From the NCBI GenBank assembly GCA_031286725.1, contig JAITTR010000104.1, positions 1 through 11,817 of the forward strand: a DNA stretch of 11,817 bases, given 5' to 3'. Shown piece by piece: positions 7,945 to 11,817 of the stretch; position 1 is the first letter of the stretch; every line of letters starts with the position of its first letter. Made by a program: the position numbers and the translations under genes. The DNA is from Holosporales bacterium (GTDB lineage Bacteria; Pseudomonadota; Alphaproteobacteria; RUG11792). Under the pieces are notes generated by a model, which did no database searches, was not told the origin of the DNA, and worked only from the letters and a program-made list of their open reading frames with translations.

Positions 7945-8865
7945 ATGAGCATAGAGTCTAAATTATCAAAATTGGGAAAGCTGATGGATAAGTTTTTTAG
8001 TAAACTCTACAAATCGTTTTCATCTATGGAAAGCGAAAAACACACAAAATCAAATAATGCCCAGCATTCTAGCTTGAATTTTTCCTACGCTATTCTTACG
8101 TTCGACAGTTTTGTCGCTTTTTTATCCGTATTTATATCAATACATTTGAGAATAGGTATGGATTTCTTAGATTATTCTCCGTCTTATATCGTTAAGAATA
8201 TGTTTGTTTTTGCCTTAGTTAGCGCTAGCGTGTTTTTGTGGTTGCAGACTCATCAAACGTTTTGGAAATATACGTCTATTGAAGATATGACGCCTATTTT
8301 CCTTTCGGTAATTTTATCCAATGTCATATTTTTCCCGCTTATGATTCTGATGAATCAAGAAGATTTTCTTCCTTATTCCGTCTTAATAATAAACGTTTTC
8401 GTCTTAACTTTCCTTCTTTTAATTCCACGATTCTTAGCGAGAATGATATACAATCAAAGAATAAATAAAATGAAACGCTTCGATAATATAACTCGAAGAG
8501 AAAAACAACTTGATATTCCCAAAGTTCTTTTAATCGGAAATACCGAATCAATAGACGTCTTTTTGAGAGAAGTCGTTATAAATGACGAAGTATCGTTTAA
8601 TTGCAAACCCGTTGGAATTTTGACTTTAACTCCGGCGGATATAGGAAGAATAATCAAAGGAGTCCCAATAGTTGGAGATATTAGAAACTTGATTGGCGTT
8701 TTGAAAGAATTAAACGCTTCCGGAGAGTCTCCAAGTCAACTTGTTATGACTGAAAAAACTATGCCTGACAACGTAAAAAAATTTTTAGTAAAATACGTTC
8801 AAGATCACGGATTATTATTGATGCACGTTATTCACCAATATACGTTTAATACTGTTTCAGAATAA
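7945..8865 (+). CDS. Orphan N-terminal half of a CapD/FlaA1-type polysaccharide biosynthesis protein
   Basis: The protein has 306 residues: a polar N-terminal stretch (1-45), four likely membrane segments (about 47-69, 83-101, 116-136, 143-165), a PRFLARM motif (161-167), then a soluble Rossmann-like domain starting at VLLIGNTESID (194-204) and containing GVPIVGDIRNL (239-249). This matches, from memory, the membrane plus CoA-binding-like half of CapD/FlaA1 nucleotide-sugar dehydratases (typically 600-650 residues). The catalytic SDR half is missing: the chain stops at 306, and no SDR epimerase sequence follows in any nearby frame. So sugar dehydratase activity is unlikely; a scaffold, sensor or partner of a separate enzyme is possible. 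It has GGAG 7 nt before its ATG and lies 18 nt after rpoD, apparently in the same operon. Family resemblance is fair; function is unknown. Confidence 0.65.
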   Translation: MSIESKLSKLGKLMDKFFSKLYKSFSSMESEKHTKSNNAQHSSLNFSYAILTFDSFVAFLSVFISIHLRIGMDFLDYSPSYIVKNMFVFALVSASVFLWLQTHQTFWKYTSIEDMTPIFLSVILSNVIFFPLMILMNQEDFLPYSVLIINVFVLTFLLLIPRFLARMIYNQRINKMKRFDNITRREKQLDIPKVLLIGNTESIDVFLREVVINDEVSFNCKPVGILTLTPADIGRIIKGVPIVGDIRNLIGVLKELNASGESPSQLVMTEKTMPDNVKKFLVKYVQDHGLLLMHVIHQYTFNTVSE

Positions 8866-8875
8866 AGGGGATTTT

Positions 8876-9544
8876 ATGAAAGTAAAATGTCCCTACTGCG
8901 GATGTATTTACAATATAACTCCGGAATTATTAAATGCTCCCATAGGAAATGAAAAGTTAGGATACGGGTGGTGGCTTAGATGTTACAAATGTCAAAAAAA
9001 GTGGTGGCTAAAGAATATAGACATAGCGGCTCAAATTGATACCCCGCTTATCGCGGATAAAAAAGCTAAAATTGAAAAGATATCAAGGCTTTCCAACAAG
9101 AAGTCGTTGAGTAATAGAAAGAAATCGCGCTGGGTTAAATACGCTTTGTTAATATTGGTTATTATTGTGGCTATTGGAGCGTATTATAAAAAAGATTTAT
9201 TTTATGAATATATAACGAATAAAGCTAAACGCTTATCCGAAAGCATTATTCCCAAATTAACTATGAAGGACGTACGATATACTTTGACTCCTATGGAGGA
9301 AAATAACAAATACAGAGTAACCGTCAGCGGGGAAATTATAAACGAAGATAAGACTGTTGCCAAATTTAAAGGGATAGAGTTTTTTGTTTACGATTCTCAA
9401 AATAACGAAATAAAATCTTGGACTAAAAATTTCGATACGGATTTTGTGCTTTCAGGCGATGGTTTAGATTTTTCGAGCGAGGAGATTATTGAAAATCTAA
9501 ATGGCAATATAAAAGTCGACGTCGCGATTTTGGGCGCTGGGTAA
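8876..9544 (+). CDS. Zinc-ribbon single-pass membrane protein (DUF3426-like)
   Basis: This 222-residue protein starts with a cytoplasmic zinc ribbon of the MJ0042 type, CPYC (Cys5, Cys8) and CYKC (Cys36, Cys39), each set in the aromatic/basic context usual for the family (WWLRCYKCQKKWW). A lysine-rich stretch (62-88) leads into one membrane segment (about 88-104), so the C-terminal domain (about 120-222) should lie in the periplasm; its beta-strand-like pattern with VTVSGEIINED resembles DUF3426. Proteins with this layout are common in proteobacteria and have no firmly assigned function. An AGGGGA ribosome site precedes the ATG, and the gene begins 10 nt after the CapD-like gene, making it the last member of the dnaG-rpoD cluster. 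A weak 5-bp hairpin lies just after the stop. Confidence 0.75.
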   Translation: MKVKCPYCGCIYNITPELLNAPIGNEKLGYGWWLRCYKCQKKWWLKNIDIAAQIDTPLIADKKAKIEKISRLSNKKSLSNRKKSRWVKYALLILVIIVAIGAYYKKDLFYEYITNKAKRLSESIIPKLTMKDVRYTLTPMEENNKYRVTVSGEIINEDKTVAKFKGIEFFVYDSQNNEIKSWTKNFDTDFVLSGDGLDFSSEEIIENLNGNIKVDVAILGAG

Positions 9545-9745
9545 TTATAGAGGCTTATCTCTAGAAATATATACAACCAATTTTTAACGGAAACGGATAG
9601 CAACGGGATCCTACACAGCTAAATCTCTCCTAACTTGGATATACAAAGCATTATATGTAGGAGTCGTAAGCTAATATTATTCTCATTCCAAAGAAAAATG
9701 TGTTGCTCTAGCCTCAGTTATCGTTTTAAGACGTCAATTCCTATA

Positions 9746-10411
9746 ATGGTTGGCGATAAAGTTTGGATTGGGTATAATAAGCCTATTATGAAAATGCATG
9801 ATTCAAAAATATTGAAATCAAAGAATTTTGACTATGTCGAAAAGTTAATTATAGCTCTCCATGGGTATGGATCTTGCGGAGAAGAATTTTACGACGCTAC
9901 AAAAGTTTTTATACCTGATAATTTAAAAAACGCTATCTTCTTATTTCCAAACGGTCCTATTCCTTGCGATATAGGAATGGGTTATCAGTGGTTTCATCTC
10001 GAGGATATGTCTTATGAAGAATTAAGAGCGGGTCTTGAGCTTATCGCTCCAATTGTTTGTGAATATATTGGCAATATTTCTAAAGAATACGCGTGTAATA
10101 ATATAAATTTAATTGGGTTTTCTCAAGGAGCCATAACGTGTTTTGAAATACTATACTACATTAGTATTTCGAAAATAATAGCTTACTCAGGACTTTTCGC
10201 AGCGCCTAAGAACAAAGATACATTTTCTAAAAATACAAGCGTTCTAATTATACATTCTAATGACGATATGGTCGTTCCTTATAAGAACGCCAAATTAGCA
10301 CAAGAGAGCTTAGATATTCTTGGAATAAACTCCAAAATAATGACATGCAATAACATTGGACATTCTATTTCCGAAACGGGTTGGAAATCTGGATTCGATT
10401 TCCTAAATTAA
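9746..10411 (+). CDS. Alpha/beta-hydrolase, carboxylesterase/phospholipase family (Abhydrolase_2)
   Basis: Members of this cytoplasmic serine-hydrolase family cleave carboxylic, thio- or lysophospholipid esters. Counting from the ATG at 9746, the oxyanion-loop motif LHGYG is at residues 38-42, QWF at 81-83, the nucleophile elbow GFSQG at 124-128 (Ser126), the acid in HSNDDMVVP (likely Asp174) and the catalytic His in GHSIS (His206), so the triad is complete. The 221-residue length is typical. The start is uncertain: the frame is open upstream to a TTG at 9635, with ATGs at 9698, 9746 and 9788, and none has a good ribosome site; the Cys/Arg/Ser-rich upstream residues look non-coding. It stands alone, 200 nt after the zinc-ribbon gene and converging with the Smr gene. 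Natural substrate unknown. Confidence 0.85.
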   Translation: MVGDKVWIGYNKPIMKMHDSKILKSKNFDYVEKLIIALHGYGSCGEEFYDATKVFIPDNLKNAIFLFPNGPIPCDIGMGYQWFHLEDMSYEELRAGLELIAPIVCEYIGNISKEYACNNINLIGFSQGAITCFEILYYISISKIIAYSGLFAAPKNKDTFSKNTSVLIIHSNDDMVVPYKNAKLAQESLDILGINSKIMTCNNIGHSISETGWKSGFDFLN

Positions 10412-10509
10412 ATTTCTGATAAGAATACTGTTTTGTATATTTACTCCCTTAAAGAATAGAACTATAGTAAAGTTCTTTCGAAAGTAATTTTGGTAAATAA
10501 AAAGGAAAG

Positions 10510-10980
10510 TTACTTGGATCTTAATCTGACTCCGAAGGCTCCGCTTTGACCTAGCGAGTCTTTTATTTCAAAAAATCCTAAGATCATATGGGGATTCGAG
10601 TTTAACCAATTCTCTACGGCTTCTTTTAAAATGCCCCCTCCCTTTCCGCTTATTATTGCAATATTCTTTATGTTGTTTACAATACATTTTAGGCAAAAGT
10701 TTTCCAGAGTCGGAGTAATATTCCGCGTATATCCGTGAAGGTCAATAGTTGCCTCGCTTCTAAATTTGCGTCTTTCTAATTTGTTTAACATGCTTACGGA
10801 TAAGTTTGTGTTTTTTCTTTTATCTGTTATGCAGCTCAGGGCCAAATCATAATTATCATTGTTATTAACTTTAGGTTTTTCAATATATTGGGGAGTTTGG
10901 CGCTTCGTATATATGTCCGGTTTTTTAAGTCTCTCTATAGATTTCGTATATTCTATCCAAATTTCAAGATCCGATTTCAC
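10510..10980 (-). CDS. Smr-domain protein
   Basis: Smr domains bind or nick nucleic acids; related stand-alone proteins have been linked to endonuclease activity and, in some bacteria, to ribosome rescue by mRNA cleavage. From the chosen GTG start the protein has 156 residues: an N-terminal segment LEIWIEYTKSIERLKKP (5-21) typical of short alphaproteobacterial Smr proteins, a variable linker, then the Smr domain from IDLHGYT (79-85) through ISGKGGGILK (110-119) to GAFGVRLR (147-154). The frame is open upstream to a TTG at 11037, but those 19 extra codons run into the SRP RNA gene; GTG at 10980 has GAGG 11 nt upstream and restores the family N-terminus. It starts 29 nt after the SRP RNA on the same strand and may be read from the same promoter. 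The exact activity is not established. Confidence 0.87.
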   Translation of the reverse strand: MKSDLEIWIEYTKSIERLKKPDIYTKRQTPQYIEKPKVNNNDNYDLALSCITDKRKNTNLSVSMLNKLERRKFRSEATIDLHGYTRNITPTLENFCLKCIVNNIKNIAIISGKGGGILKEAVENWLNSNPHMILGFFEIKDSLGQSGAFGVRLRSK

Positions 10981-11009
10981 TTTACGATCTGCCTCAAGGA
11001 AATAAAAGC

Positions 11010-11117
11010 GGTTGGCTAAATTACAAACAAAACCCAAATGTCAATTACTATGGCTGCTGTATTTCTACCCTGACCAGGTTTGCAATTAATCTTTGCCAAT
11101 GACGCAAATAGCCAACC
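11010..11117 (-). ncRNA. ffs: Signal recognition particle RNA, 4.5S bacterial type
   Basis: On the minus strand the transcript carries the core of the SRP RNA apical hairpin: GGUCAGG (11075-11069), a GUA/UAC stem capped by the GNRA tetraloop GAAA (11065-11062), and AGCAGCC (11058-11052), the Ffh-binding symmetric and asymmetric loops. The 5' end GGUUGGCUA (11117-11109) pairs perfectly with UAGCCAACC (11018-11010), giving a closed 108-nt hairpin, the expected size for the small Alu-less SRP RNA. The terminal stem is followed by GCTTTTATTT, which could end transcription. The RNA scaffolds Ffh and FtsY in cotranslational targeting of membrane proteins. A sigma-70 promoter lies directly upstream. 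Motifs and closing stem were found by eye; a covariance-model search would confirm. Confidence 0.88.
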
Positions 11118-11125
11118 TTATATAT

Positions 11126-11153
11126 CTTATAATATTTCCAATATGAAAAGCAA
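11126..11153 (-). promoter_or_regulatory. Sigma-70 promoter of the SRP RNA gene
   Basis: On the minus strand TTGCTT (11153-11148) and TATAAG (11131-11126) are separated by 16 bp, and the predicted RNA 5' end at 11117 lies 8 nt past the -10 box, as expected for a stable-RNA promoter. It is back to back with a stronger promoter on the other strand, with only 3 bp between the two -35 boxes. Confidence 0.65.
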
Positions 11154-11156
11154 GTA

Positions 11157-11184
11157 TTGACAACCGACAATAAATAGCTATAAT
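11157..11184 (+). promoter_or_regulatory. Perfect-consensus sigma-70 promoter for the secreted-protein gene
   Basis: TTGACA (11157-11162) and TATAAT (11179-11184) both match the consensus exactly, with a 16-bp spacer. Transcription should start near 11191, leaving a leader of about 29 nt before the ATG at 11220. AGGAG at 11194-11198 is the only ribosome-site-like sequence, 21 nt before the ATG, which is too far for standard use. Confidence 0.7.
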
Positions 11185-11219
11185 AGAATTTATAGGAGAT
11201 AGTTACGTTATATAAAAAC

Positions 11220-11817
11220 ATGATGAAATTTTTAAAGATTTTAATAGGGCTAGTTGTTTTTTTGCCAAATTGCTGTGCTGCATCTGTTCCGCAAGAAATA
11301 GCAATAAGAGATATTTTTAATAGAAGCATAACGGCAAAACAAAGAGAGAGGGCTGTTCCTTTTATCCAACCAAGATTTGTGATAAGCGGGTTACCTTTCG
11401 AAGAGACTTCAAGAAATACGCTTAAGGCCTTGCAAGATAGTTTTAACGACATTCCATTATCAAATGTTCCCGCCCCTATCTTTCGAGGCGGAGAGTATAA
11501 TAATTTATTGACCCTGAAGGAGTTGTTTGGAATTTGGCTAAGCGCGTCTACTATTAACGTTAGACAGGATGTTGAAACTGCTTTAAGACGAGTAGAGTCA
11601 AATTATTCAGGGGTATTATCTCCATCGCAACAAGCCAATGTGCGACATGACGTTCCGTTATGGGTATCCGGCATGGGACTAGAACAAACTGTCCAAGGGG
11701 TCAAGAGAAATCGTCCAACGATTGAGGCTAATCATAAAGAGTTTTTGTTAAGAAGAGGAATTGATGAAGTTGCTAACCAGCTTATCGCGCCGGGGAACGA
11801 GACTAGATTAGAGCAGG
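11220..11817 (+). CDS. Unrecognised secreted protein, 3' end outside window
   Basis: The frame is open from ATG 11220 to the window end, 199 codons without a stop. The N-terminus is a clear export signal: a basic start (MMKFLK), a hydrophobic core (ILIGLVVFL, residues 7-15) and a small-residue region CCAAS with probable cleavage near 21-22; the cysteines at 18-19 do not form a good lipobox. The mature part looks largely helical and soluble, with charged stretches such as AKQRERA (39-45) and ETALRRVESNY (119-129), and LWVSGMG (147-153). No family was recognised. The gene follows a perfect-consensus promoter, faces away from the SRP RNA gene, and lacks a well-spaced ribosome site; ATG 11223 is an alternative start. 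It is probably periplasmic, outer-membrane-linked or released; an effector role in a host-associated bacterium is conceivable but unsupported. Confidence 0.75.
   Translation, partial: MMKFLKILIGLVVFLPNCCAASVPQEIAIRDIFNRSITAKQRERAVPFIQPRFVISGLPFEETSRNTLKALQDSFNDIPLSNVPAPIFRGGEYNNLLTLKELFGIWLSASTINVRQDVETALRRVESNYSGVLSPSQQANVRHDVPLWVSGMGLEQTVQGVKRNRPTIEANHKEFLLRRGIDEVANQLIAPGNETRLEQ

Noticed and set aside
9548..9564. TAGAG/CTCTA hairpin after the zinc-ribbon gene
   Set aside because: A 5-bp stem with no T-run is expected by chance; not supported as a terminator.
10458..10476. AGAACT/AGTTCT hairpin between the esterase and Smr genes
   Set aside because: A 6-bp AT-rich stem followed by TTCG without a T-run is too weak to call a terminator in DNA of this composition.
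10981..11037. Upstream extension of the Smr gene to TTG 11037
   Set aside because: The extra 19 residues overlap the SRP RNA 3' arm, have no ribosome site, and GTG 10980 gives the typical family N-terminus.
11048..11452. Minus-strand open frame of 134 codons opposite the secreted-protein gene
   Set aside because: It is antisense to a frame with a signal peptide and perfect promoter, ends inside the SRP RNA gene, covers both promoters, and has no recognisable domain.

Overview
The window is AT-rich DNA with bacterial gene order and the standard genetic code. The best guess for the host is an alphaproteobacterium with a low-GC, possibly reduced or host-associated genome, such as a relative of Holosporales, Rickettsiales or uncultured gut alphaproteobacteria. 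Support comes from the dnaG-rpoD pair without rpsU, a primary sigma factor with region 1.1 and a long non-conserved insert, a zinc-ribbon/TM protein of a type common in that class, and a short Smr protein with the usual alphaproteobacterial N-terminus. The class is an inference; no marker tree could be run.

Layout, left to right. (1) Positions 1-1529: the 3' part of fabG (fatty-acid synthesis) overlaps trxB (thioredoxin reductase) by 4 nt, both on the plus strand. (2) Positions 1530-1672: a gap between convergent genes holding two perfect long-stem hairpins (14 bp and 13 bp) and a third imperfect one. (3) Positions 1659-4276, minus strand: a CPA2-type cation/proton antiporter followed by a compact ABC-F ATPase. 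(4) Positions 4277-4302: a 26-bp divergent spacer almost filled by a 19-bp palindrome that carries a -10-like box on each strand. (5) Positions 4303-9544, plus strand: a tight four-gene cluster, dnaG, rpoD, an orphan N-terminal half of a CapD/FlaA1-type membrane protein, and a zinc-ribbon single-pass membrane protein, with gaps of 12, 18 and 10 nt. (6) Positions 9545-10411: about 200 nt of unassigned DNA, then an alpha/beta-hydrolase (carboxylesterase/phospholipase family). (7) Positions 10510-11153, minus strand: an Smr-domain protein preceded by a previously unmarked 4.5S-type SRP RNA gene (ffs) with its own promoter. (8) Positions 11157-11817, plus strand: a perfect-consensus -35/-10 promoter back to back with the ffs promoter, driving the 5' part of an unrecognised secreted protein that runs off the window.

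Most of the window is housekeeping: lipid synthesis, redox, replication priming, transcription initiation and protein targeting. The replication/transcription cluster is joined to two envelope proteins. The least explained parts are the hairpin element after trxB, the palindromic divergent promoter, the half-length CapD-like protein and the secreted protein at the right end. No mobile element, CRISPR array, tRNA or rRNA was found. No gene-free stretch exceeds 300 bases.
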